60,057 nucleotides of DNA, taken from positions 70,220-130,276 of the forward strand of contig JAIBAT010000063.1 of NCBI GenBank assembly GCA_019695055.1. Reading direction: 5' to 3'. The notes below the pieces were generated by a model. The model made no database searches. It was not told where the DNA came from and was given only the letters and a program-made list of their open reading frames with translations. How positions within the stretch are numbered: the stretch's first letter is position 1; every line of letters starts with the position of its first letter. The DNA is from Candidatus Sumerlaeaceae bacterium. Its GTDB lineage: Bacteria > Sumerlaeota > Sumerlaeia > Sumerlaeales > Sumerlaeaceae. Shown here piece after piece: positions 17,022-25,246 of this stretch. The translations under genes and the position numbers were made by a program.

Positions 17022-20000
17022 GCGAAGCAAAACCCCCCATAGGGCGGGAGCGCGTCACCAGCAGGGAGAATCCGTTCCCCGGGCTGGCTTCCTTTCGCGA
17101 GGGAGATCAGGAGTTCTTTCGTGGACGGGAAACAGAAACGGATGAACTTTGTCGTTTTGTCGCCGACGAGCCCATCACCGTACTGTTTGGCCTTTCCGGC
17201 CTTGGAAAAACTTCGCTCATAAACGCCGGTCTTTTCCCGGCAATCCGGCGTCGCGGTTTCCTTCCGGTTTACCTTCGCCTTGATCATCAGGAGGATGCGC
17301 CATCTCTCGTCGAACAGGTTTTCCTAACCGTTGCGGCACAGGCGTCCGCTGCGGGCGTCGAGTTTCCGCGTCACAATCTCGGTGAGACCCTGTGGGAGTA
17401 TTTCCATCGCGCCGTCTTCTGGCTGAAGAGCGACCTTCTGATACCCCTCATCGTGTTGGATCAGTTTGAGGAAATCTTTACAATCGGCGCACGCCGCGCC
17501 GACCGCGCGGAATTCATCACCCAGCTGGCGGATCTTGTCGAGAATAGGATTCCAGCACCTGTTCGCCAGCGCCTTGAGTCCACCGAAGAGGCCCTGCCCT
17601 TCTCTGTCGAGTCGAGAAATTACCGTGTCGTGCTCAGCCTTCGCGAGGATCTCCTGCCGGATCTTGAGGAGTTGCGTGGCCAGATTCCCTCCCTTGGAGC
17701 CCATCGATTTCGACTGACGCGAATGAACGGCGAGCAGGCATTGCGCGTCGTCACCGGGGCCGGTTCCAGGGTTTTTGAGCCGGAGGCTATGGAAGCCGTT
17801 GTGCGTTCCGTGGCCGCAGCGGGAGACTCTGCTGCCGCCTCCGGATTTGGTGGACCCCTGGCGGAACTGCAAATTGAACCCTTCCTCCTGAGCCTGGTCT
17901 GCCATGACCTCGTTGCCAAGGCTCACACCGATGGGCGCGCCACGGTGAATGTTGCCATGATCGAGGCATCGAAGGGGCGCATTCTCGACGAGTTCTACGA
18001 GTCCAATGTGCGGCCCTTTGGCCGGCGCGTGCGTCGTTTTATAGAAGAGCAGCTTGTCACACCCTCCGGTTTCCGAACCGCTCGCACCCGGGATGAAGCG
18101 TTGAAGGCCGGTTTGGCGGCCTCGACCCTCGAATCTCTGGTAAGGGGCCGTCTGCTTCGTGTCGAGGACCGCTATGGAGTGGCCCATGTCGAGTTAACCC
18201 ATGATGTTCTTACGCGTGTGGTATCGGCTAACCGCCGCCGCCGACGGGACCTGAGGGCGTCCCGGATGGCCGCTGTCTTCGGGGGAACCGCTGTTCTCCT
18301 TCTGCTGACTCTCATTGCCGGCGGTGCGTGGTACTGGGCTGCTCGATTACGTCATCACGAAGTGCTTTGCAGCAGATTCGGAATTAGATTTGGTGTGCCC
18401 GTGCCTCTTTGCGTCTTAACGCCTGAGGAGCAGAGTCATCGGGATCTCAGTTACCGCTTGGTTTACAAAGGCTCCAGGCTGGTTCGAGTCGAAGCGATTG
18501 ATGCCAAAGGTCGTTCTGCGCAACGGGGCACCATAAGCTCCTACCTCGTTTCGTCTGACGAAAGCGGCAATCCTTTCCGGCTCGAGTGCACCTGGGATTA
18601 TCGTTACTATGATGATGGCCCCCAAAAGGGTTGGGTTCGTGAGGAAGTTTCGCGAAACGCCTTCGGCGATGAGTTGTCATCGCTGCTGTATTCGTATCCC
18701 GGAGGCACCCAAAAGACTGCCACGGGTGAATATCGTTTCAGCGGACGATTGTTGGGGAAAATTGCCTCCGGTGCGCGGGTCGTCCGCTTTCAACGGGGGG
18801 CGGATGGATATGACGAAACCATTCGATTCTACGACGACGAAGGGAACCCCAAGCCCGATGCCCGCGGTAGGTATGGCTACAAGGAGAGTCTTGGAAGGGA
18901 CGGTTTCCCAGCCACTTCCTCCTACCTTGGTCCGGGGGGCGAGGTGACCACCGGCACGGACGGTGTGGCAACATGGCGGTACTCAGACTACAATCGGTTT
19001 GGAAGCTCGGGAATTCAAAGGGCCCTTGGATCAGCCAACCAACCGATACGCTCTGGCAACGGAGTTCATGTCTACATCAACAAATACGATGAATATGGTC
19101 GCCAATCAGAGGTCGCGGTCAGGGACGAGAATAATTCCCCAACTCTCAACTCGGCATGGGTTTCCATTCAAAGATTTAAATACTCGCCCGAGGGAAAAAT
19201 CGCGGAAGAGTCATCCTTTGGCCCCGACAGCAATCCGTGTATTGCCTCCGGTGGATTCGCTACGATCCGACGTGAATTTAATGAAGACGGACGCCTGACG
19301 CTTGAAACTTATTGGGCGCCCGATGACAGGACGCCCGCCCGCAATAGTTACGGGGTAAGCGGAGTGCGCCAAGCGTATGACGACCGTGGAAATATTCGCC
19401 GCAAGGAATACCTGGGGCCCGACGGCGCTCCCGCGTGGTACGGCGGAGAGATGGCCTCGGAGGAATACCAATACGACTCCAGGGGAAATATCATTGAGCA
19501 GAAATGCTTCGGCGCCGACGGAAAACCATGCTATTCCAGCCGGGGCATTCACATCATTCGAAACATTTACGATGACAAGGACAACCTGAAGGAACTCCGG
19601 TATTTTGATACGGATTCCAGCCCCACTCTCAGCGACCAGAGCTATGCGGCAAAGCGGTATGAATATGACGATCGGGGAAATCTGAAAACAGTTGTGCTGC
19701 TGGACCTCGATGGCGAACTGGCTTTGCACAAAAAGGAGGGATACGCCATAGAGCGCCGGGAGTACGATGATCTCGGCAATCATGTGTTGAGCATGTTCTA
19801 TGACGATAGAAACACGGCACGTGTAAAATCCGGCTACGCCGCTGGTAAGCGGATGGCATACGACCGGACCGGCAAGCTCGTTGCGGAAACCTACCTCGAC
19901 TCGACCGGATCCACAATGACATTGGGCGATTACGCGACAAAGCTGCTGACACGCAACGACTTGGGGCGGGTTGTTCGCGAAAGTTATCTTGATTCGGATG

Positions 20001-21598
20001 GCGCACTGATCGCACCACCCGGCGTGGCTTATAAAATTGCCGAGTACAACGACCGCGGTTTGGAAGTGCGGGTTCGAAGTCTGGATTGGGATGGCAGGAA
20101 CCTGGCCGATTTGAAGAGTTCGCGGGAAACATTGGCGGACTTCGATGAGCGGGGCCGGCTTGTAAAGGCGACTTATCTCGACGCAAAGGGGGTGCCTGCC
20201 TCGGGACCCGACGGTTTTGCCGGTCTGGAGGCGAAATACGATGAATTTGGAAACAAAATCGAAAGAATTTCCACTGGAGGGTCGCTAAGCCAGAAACTAC
20301 TCGGTAGTAATAAAGTTGCCGGGTATAAAAGCCAGTTTGACGAACGTAAACGAACCGTTCAAACCAATTGCCTCGGAGTTGATGGCAAACCCGTGCAAGC
20401 CATGGGGGATGTTTCTTCAACCCGGAGTGGCTACGATGCGAGAGGAAACGAAGTCCTGACAGAATTTCTGGATATGCAGGGCAAAATCACGACTGCTCCA
20501 AACGGGCTTGCACGAACGACCAAAAAATATGACCTTCGCGGGAACGTCATCGAAAAGTGGGGCTTTGGCGTTGACGGGAAACCGGCTGTAGACAACGACG
20601 GCATATTTGGTTTTCTGGCAGAATTCAACAAATGGGACAAGGCGACTTCCCAGACCCTTTTTGGCACCGACGGGTGTCCCATGCAGAATCGTGACGGGTA
20701 CGCAACTTATGCCATCCACTACAATCGCGATAAGCAACCAGCGGAGGTCCGTTATTTTAACCGCGACAACCAGCCTGTCGTCATTTCCGGGGGCTACGCC
20801 GGATTAAGAAGATCCTTTGATTCCCGGGGAAACGTAACGCGGGAAACGTATCTTGGCGTCAATGGGAAGCCGACATCGTCGGATGACTTTGTCACGCTCG
20901 TAATGGAATACGACTCCCGGGGGAATGAGACGAAAAGAGCCTACCTGGATTTCGATGGGAACCTGACCACTGCAACCAGTTTGGGGTATTGCGTTCAAAC
21001 GGTTACCATGTTTCCGGACCGAAAGCGGAGGCTTTATTCCTATCTGGGAATGGATGGGCTGCCGATTCGTCTGAAATGGGGCTACGACTCCAAGCTATGG
21101 CGAAGTGTGGGTGAGGATACGGAGGAGCTATCCTATTATCTCGGCGGGGTTCAGGTGCCCCATCACGATGGAAATTGGCTGTTCCGAAGCAAAGCTGTGG
21201 GGCAGTATAATAAGGTGGAATCCTATCACGATCGGTCCGGCGCACTCCTCAATAACAAGTCCGGATTTGCCATCATGGAGGTGCAAAATGATTATAAGTC
21301 AGCCATGTACGATTCGGACCGCAAGAAGCTCGATATGAATTGGTACATTGTTCGCTTCCTTCCAGAGAGTCCCGCCAAAAAGGCGGGAGCCGAGCTTGGC
21401 GATCGAATTCTGTCCATTGACGGTCAACCATTCAAAACAATGAGGGATGTGGCAAGACTTCAGAACACAGTTTCTTCCACCCACACCGTCAGGCTTATGC
21501 GATCGGGTCGGGAAGTCGAGATTCAATTGCCGCGAGGATTTATGGGAGCCCAACTTGAAGTGGCTGCCCCCGGGTTCGTGCCCGAAATGGTTCAATGA
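17018..21598 (+). CDS. Membrane-anchored nSTAND NTPase with YD-like repeats and PDZ domain
   Basis: 1526 residues. The N-terminus is an nSTAND1-type NTPase: opening motif NPFPGLASFREGDQEFFRGR, Walker A GLSGLGKTS (K64), Walker B LIVLDQFEE (D148), then helical and winged-helix parts to about 400. A very basic stretch (RRRRR) precedes a single membrane segment (about 417-440), so the NTPase should be cytoplasmic and the rest periplasmic. From about 480 to 1400 there are roughly 21 imperfect repeats of 40-50 residues built on YDxRGN...YLxxDGxP...GYA. A PDZ-like domain ends the protein (SPAKKAGAELGDRILSIDG, about 1445-1526). The start ATG 17018 overlaps the SIR2/TIR stop by 4 bp; an in-frame upstream extension to 16799 is only a shadow of that gene. 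It probably senses an envelope cue and activates the TIR partner. Confidence 0.85.
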   Translation: MSEAKPPIGRERVTSRENPFPGLASFREGDQEFFRGRETETDELCRFVADEPITVLFGLSGLGKTSLINAGLFPAIRRRGFLPVYLRLDHQEDAPSLVEQVFLTVAAQASAAGVEFPRHNLGETLWEYFHRAVFWLKSDLLIPLIVLDQFEEIFTIGARRADRAEFITQLADLVENRIPAPVRQRLESTEEALPFSVESRNYRVVLSLREDLLPDLEELRGQIPSLGAHRFRLTRMNGEQALRVVTGAGSRVFEPEAMEAVVRSVAAAGDSAAASGFGGPLAELQIEPFLLSLVCHDLVAKAHTDGRATVNVAMIEASKGRILDEFYESNVRPFGRRVRRFIEEQLVTPSGFRTARTRDEALKAGLAASTLESLVRGRLLRVEDRYGVAHVELTHDVLTRVVSANRRRRRDLRASRMAAVFGGTAVLLLLTLIAGGAWYWAARLRHHEVLCSRFGIRFGVPVPLCVLTPEEQSHRDLSYRLVYKGSRLVRVEAIDAKGRSAQRGTISSYLVSSDESGNPFRLECTWDYRYYDDGPQKGWVREEVSRNAFGDELSSLLYSYPGGTQKTATGEYRFSGRLLGKIASGARVVRFQRGADGYDETIRFYDDEGNPKPDARGRYGYKESLGRDGFPATSSYLGPGGEVTTGTDGVATWRYSDYNRFGSSGIQRALGSANQPIRSGNGVHVYINKYDEYGRQSEVAVRDENNSPTLNSAWVSIQRFKYSPEGKIAEESSFGPDSNPCIASGGFATIRREFNEDGRLTLETYWAPDDRTPARNSYGVSGVRQAYDDRGNIRRKEYLGPDGAPAWYGGEMASEEYQYDSRGNIIEQKCFGADGKPCYSSRGIHIIRNIYDDKDNLKELRYFDTDSSPTLSDQSYAAKRYEYDDRGNLKTVVLLDLDGELALHKKEGYAIERREYDDLGNHVLSMFYDDRNTARVKSGYAAGKRMAYDRTGKLVAETYLDSTGSTMTLGDYATKLLTRNDLGRVVRESYLDSDGALIAPPGVAYKIAEYNDRGLEVRVRSLDWDGRNLADLKSSRETLADFDERGRLVKATYLDAKGVPASGPDGFAGLEAKYDEFGNKIERISTGGSLSQKLLGSNKVAGYKSQFDERKRTVQTNCLGVDGKPVQAMGDVSSTRSGYDARGNEVLTEFLDMQGKITTAPNGLARTTKKYDLRGNVIEKWGFGVDGKPAVDNDGIFGFLAEFNKWDKATSQTLFGTDGCPMQNRDGYATYAIHYNRDKQPAEVRYFNRDNQPVVISGGYAGLRRSFDSRGNVTRETYLGVNGKPTSSDDFVTLVMEYDSRGNETKRAYLDFDGNLTTATSLGYCVQTVTMFPDRKRRLYSYLGMDGLPIRLKWGYDSKLWRSVGEDTEELSYYLGGVQVPHHDGNWLFRSKAVGQYNKVESYHDRSGALLNNKSGFAIMEVQNDYKSAMYDSDRKKLDMNWYIVRFLPESPAKKAGAELGDRILSIDGQPFKTMRDVARLQNTVSSTHTVRLMRSGREVEIQLPRGFMGAQLEVAAPGFVPEMVQ

Positions 21599-21707
21599 CC
21601 GTGGCATCATTTCAGGCGTTTTTAGTGTTTGTTGCTTTATCATCGTGATTTCAAACAATGCAACACGCCCTTGCCTTGGCGGCCAGAGGTAAGCCAGGTC
21701 ACTACTC

Positions 21708-23171
21708 ATGCGACCCAAGTCTACCGAGATCCTGCTTTTCGTTCTGCTCTTGGGAACCTTCGCGTACTTCAACCGAACCGAACCAGGCTGGAACGTGAAC
21801 TCCCGCATCGCCCTTACCTACGCAATTTTTGAGCACGGTACCGTGTGTATTGACGGCTATTACGACGGGCCCGACTTCGGGACACAGGATGCAGCTCGCT
21901 ACAATGATCGCACCTACTCGGACAAGGCAATAGGTACGTCCCTCCTGGGTCTGCCCGCATTGGCTTTGGTGCGCGGAATTTCCCATCTGTCAGGAACGAA
22001 ACTTTCCGTCCCTTGGGAGCGCTACTGGATCACGACCCTGAGTGTTGGTTTAATTGCCGCCGCGACTTCCGTGGTCTTTTTGCGCCTGCTGCTCGTGCTC
22101 CAACGACGCAGGAGTGGGGAGGAATCCTCAGGTGCTCCACTCCTGATCACACTGCTACTATTTGCCGCGTCGCCGTTGCTCTATTACTCAAGCCTCTTCA
22201 TGGCCTATCTCCCAGCCTTGTTCTTCGCACTTCTGGCCGTGTATGTTTTTGAAAATCATTCACACAATTCACCGTTGAGCAAGTCTTCAGCGACACCGCC
22301 ATTTTTTCTGGCCGGTCTTCTCATGGGGGTCTCGGTTCTTTGCGAAAATCTGATGGGGATGCTGGCCGTTGCCTTCTGGATTTATGCCCTGACCGTCAGC
22401 ACGAATCGCCGCAATGCATGGAAGTACGTGATTGGAGGGTTCCTCGGGGTTCTACCCTTCATCATTTACTGCTACGCAATTTTCGGTCGCTTGGCCATCC
22501 CTTACCAGTACCATCTCAACCCGATCTTTGCGCAATCCATGGCCCGTGGCCTCCTGGGCGCCACCGTCCCCGACTTTGCAGCGCTGGTTCTCCTGACGGT
22601 GCATCCCTATCGTGGGATCTTTGTCCATTGCCCGTTCTTGGTGCCGGGTCTGATCGGCCTGATTTGGTTTTGCCGCAACAGTGAGATGAGGCCCTGGGCT
22701 TTGCTATCACTCTCAGTGTTCTTTGCGTACCTGTTGTTTAACAGCGCATATTACATGTGGTGGGGCGGATGGTCTTTTGCTCCCCGGCATCTCATCCCGA
22801 TGCTCCCCTTTCTGGCCACCGGCCTTCTGGCCATTACTCACCGCTCGTCGGGACGCCTGGCAATTCTGCTGCTCGGTTTGCCAGCTCTTGCCCTGCACCT
22901 GCTCGTCAACTCCGTGGATCCACAAATTCGTGACCTGCTGGGTGGGATGAAGTTGCGAATGCTGATGATTCCCGACCTGCGCTTCGATTATGAATGGACA
23001 CTGCCCGAAATTTGGCGTCGGTTTACCGTGGGGGAGACAGACGTCAATCTCGGTAGCATATTCGGACTTTCGGGCCCCCTCAGCCTTCTCCCACTGATAC
23101 TATTCTGGATCGCGATGCTGGCCCTAATGAGACACTCCCTCGCTGGACAGAATGCTCCAAAAAGCGTCTGA
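21708..23171 (+). CDS. Polytopic membrane protein, GT-C-like
   Basis: 487 residues with about ten membrane segments. The first outward loop has the pattern NVNSRIALTYAIFEHG...IDGYYDG...YNDRTYSDKAIG, with acidic residues soon after the first helix, as in GT-C glycosyltransferases (ArnT/PMT-like). Related proteins are usually listed as hypothetical membrane or mannosyltransferase-like. The gene begins 109 bp after the nSTAND gene on the same strand, but its composition and content do not tie it to that system. It converges on the GxxExxY gene with 8 bp between stops. The substrate is unknown. Confidence 0.65.
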   Translation: MRPKSTEILLFVLLLGTFAYFNRTEPGWNVNSRIALTYAIFEHGTVCIDGYYDGPDFGTQDAARYNDRTYSDKAIGTSLLGLPALALVRGISHLSGTKLSVPWERYWITTLSVGLIAAATSVVFLRLLLVLQRRRSGEESSGAPLLITLLLFAASPLLYYSSLFMAYLPALFFALLAVYVFENHSHNSPLSKSSATPPFFLAGLLMGVSVLCENLMGMLAVAFWIYALTVSTNRRNAWKYVIGGFLGVLPFIIYCYAIFGRLAIPYQYHLNPIFAQSMARGLLGATVPDFAALVLLTVHPYRGIFVHCPFLVPGLIGLIWFCRNSEMRPWALLSLSVFFAYLLFNSAYYMWWGGWSFAPRHLIPMLPFLATGLLAITHRSSGRLAILLLGLPALALHLLVNSVDPQIRDLLGGMKLRMLMIPDLRFDYEWTLPEIWRRFTVGETDVNLGSIFGLSGPLSLLPLILFWIAMLALMRHSLAGQNAPKSV

Positions 23172-23179
23172 AGGGAAAA

Positions 23180-23581
23180 TCAGATCTGCCCCGGCGTATC
23201 GACCACGCCCTTCCACTCCAGCTTTGGGTTCGCAACATTAACAAGCAATCCAACGCGGAATTCCGAGCACTTGAGTATGCTCTGAAGTTGCAACTCCTCC
23301 TCGTTGGTCAGCCAGCGCACCGCCCGCACCATCATGATTATACGCTCCTCCACGATGATGTCCGCAAGAAACTCCCCAACAGGCGTGCCCCGGTACACCA
23401 GTTGAACCGGCACCTGCCTGTCTCCCCGGAGGCCAGCCTCCCGGAATGCAGCGATTAGAGCTTTCTCGTAAATGGCCTGCTTGTGGCCGCACCCGATTTC
23501 CTCGGCGACCTCGATGCACAGCGCAATCACCGTTTCTGCAAGTTGGCGGTCATCAAGACTTGTAATATCAATTGGATTCAT
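23180..23581 (-). CDS. GxxExxY-family protein
   Basis: 133 residues from ATG 23581; an upstream in-frame start at 23686 would overlap the MoxR gene. The sequence follows the GxxExxY family of small alpha/beta proteins with a PD-(D/E)XK-like core (AIYEKALIAAFREAG, VGEFLADIIVEERIIMMVRA, LLVNVANPKLEWKGVV). The naming motif is altered here: GHKQAIY has Gln in place of the Glu. The function of the family is not known. It lies 52 bp downstream of the MoxR gene on the same strand. Confidence 0.8.
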   Translation of the reverse strand: MNPIDITSLDDRQLAETVIALCIEVAEEIGCGHKQAIYEKALIAAFREAGLRGDRQVPVQLVYRGTPVGEFLADIIVEERIIMMVRAVRWLTNEEELQLQSILKCSEFRVGLLVNVANPKLEWKGVVDTPGQI

Positions 23582-23633
23582 GGCATAAAAGTTCCATTTG
23601 CCCTGGCCCTGCCCACGGACCCGGCTTGCAAGG

Positions 23634-24626
23634 CTACTGCGAGGCCGTTTTGGGCACGGATTCAAGGATATCCCGCAGAATATCATCCGATCTTATTCCC
23701 TCGGCCTCTCCTTCAAAGTTAAGAATCATCCTATGTCGCAGTGCCGGAAGCGCCGCGGCCGCCACATCCCCGAAGCTCGCATGATAACGTCCGTCCAGCA
23801 TTCCCGATGCCTTGGCCGCGAGGATGACCGTTTGTGCACCACGCGGGCTGGAGCCATACCGCACAAACTTGCGCACTTTCTCCGTCGCAAACTCGCTTCC
23901 AGGATGTGTTGCCAGCACAAGACGCAATGCATAATTCTTAACCTCAGGCGCTACCGTTACGTTTCTTACAAAACTGCGCATTTCCAGCAGGGCAGCCCGT
24001 TCAATGACCTTCTGCGGCCGCGCCGATTCTGCGCCGGTGGTCCGGTCCACAATATTCGCCAGATCCGCGATGGATGGAAAAGGCACGTTCACCTTAAAGA
24101 AGAACCGGTCGAGTTGTGCCTCCGGCAGGGGATAGGTGCCCTCCATTTCGATGGGGTTCTGCGTCGCCATCACAAAGAACGGCTGCTCCAGTTTGCGGAT
24201 TTCCCCGCCCGTCGTCACGCTATTTTCCTGCATGGCTTCCAGAAGCGCGGATTGCGTTTTGGGGGTGGCGCGATTGATTTCATCTGCCAGAATGATATTG
24301 GCAAACACAGGCCCCGCCTGAAACCGGAACTCCTTGCCGCCCCCGGGCGTCTCGACAATCAGGTTAGTGCCCATGATATCCGCTGGCATCAGGTCCGGTG
24401 TAAACTGAATGCGTGAAAATTTGATATCCAGGACCTCGCCGAGGGTTCGCACTAGATAAGTCTTACCCAACCCCGGCACGCCCTCCAGCAGCACATGGCC
24501 GCCTACGATGATGGCAGTCAGGACATTGTTGATGACCTCATCCTGCCCGACGATGGCTTTCTGGATCTCACTGCGAATCCGGGTGAATGATTCGCGGAAC
24601 TGCTGGGCCTGCTCCTCGGCGGTCAT
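23634..24626 (-). CDS. MoxR-family AAA+ ATPase
   Basis: 330 residues. Walker A is GVPGLGKT, Walker B is ILADEINRA, sensor 1 lies in FVMATQNPIEMEGTYPLPEAQ, followed by the DRFFFKV arginine-finger region and a lid domain with SPRGAQ. MoxR ATPases act as chaperones that mature or load metal on VWA-domain proteins. The usual DUF58/VWA/BatA partners are not adjacent; instead two secreted proteins lie upstream (23 bp gap) and a GxxExxY protein downstream. The gene organisation is therefore atypical for this family. Confidence 0.95.
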   Translation of the reverse strand: MTAEEQAQQFRESFTRIRSEIQKAIVGQDEVINNVLTAIIVGGHVLLEGVPGLGKTYLVRTLGEVLDIKFSRIQFTPDLMPADIMGTNLIVETPGGGKEFRFQAGPVFANIILADEINRATPKTQSALLEAMQENSVTTGGEIRKLEQPFFVMATQNPIEMEGTYPLPEAQLDRFFFKVNVPFPSIADLANIVDRTTGAESARPQKVIERAALLEMRSFVRNVTVAPEVKNYALRLVLATHPGSEFATEKVRKFVRYGSSPRGAQTVILAAKASGMLDGRYHASFGDVAAAALPALRHRMILNFEGEAEGIRSDDILRDILESVPKTASQ

Positions 24627-24649
24627 ACTGGCGGCGCGCCCTCTGCCTG

Positions 24650-25246
24650 CTACTTATCGAAGGCCGTGGCGTAGCTCCCGCCCGTGTTGGAATTACAACT
24701 GCCTGCTGCCGGCAGCGGTGCGGGGGGCACCACCGTCAGCGCCGTCGGGCTGCCCATGATCAGGTAGCCGCTGGACCGTGCACCCGGGCTGTAAGGGACA
24801 ATCACCGGTTCCACCACACGCTGCCCGTCTGGATAGCCGCGCGAAAGGTACGTCGTGATATTGTTTTCACCGCGCACATAGGAAAGCGCCGGGGAACCGG
24901 GCTCCCCACCGCTGGTGTACCCGCACGGGATGCCAAAATGCCAACCTGGCACGGCGCCATAACGCGTGTAGGGCGTCGCCATGGCTCCCAACGCGGCCGG
25001 ATACGACCGTGGATTGAGGTACTGGCTGGAAATCGCCGGGGTAAACGCCGGCACATAGGAGCGCTTCACATGGGTGCTGTAGGCTTGATATTCATTATAC
25101 ACAACGCCCGGCAGCGGCTGTGATTTCATGTACGAGGGCGTCGGTTCAGCCGCAGCCCAATCAACGCCATCCTGGGCCATGGCAACCGATACCGACGCAA
25201 ACACTGCGGCAGCAATTACGAACTTATGGGCCAATCCCATCTTCAT
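24650..25246 (-). CDS. Secreted Tyr/Pro-rich hypothetical protein
   Basis: 198 residues with a clear Sec signal peptide (hydrophobic stretch VIAAAVFASVSVAMAQ, cleavage after AMA). The mature part is rich in Pro, Tyr, Ser and Gly, with no recognised domain. It has four Cys including GSCNSN near the end. Its start overlaps the stop of the upstream Pro/Ala-rich gene by 1 bp (TAATG), so the two are probably translated together and may act together in the envelope. No function can be assigned. Confidence 0.65.
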   Translation of the reverse strand: MKMGLAHKFVIAAAVFASVSVAMAQDGVDWAAAEPTPSYMKSQPLPGVVYNEYQAYSTHVKRSYVPAFTPAISSQYLNPRSYPAALGAMATPYTRYGAVPGWHFGIPCGYTSGGEPGSPALSYVRGENNITTYLSRGYPDGQRVVEPVIVPYSPGARSSGYLIMGSPTALTVVPPAPLPAAGSCNSNTGGSYATAFDK

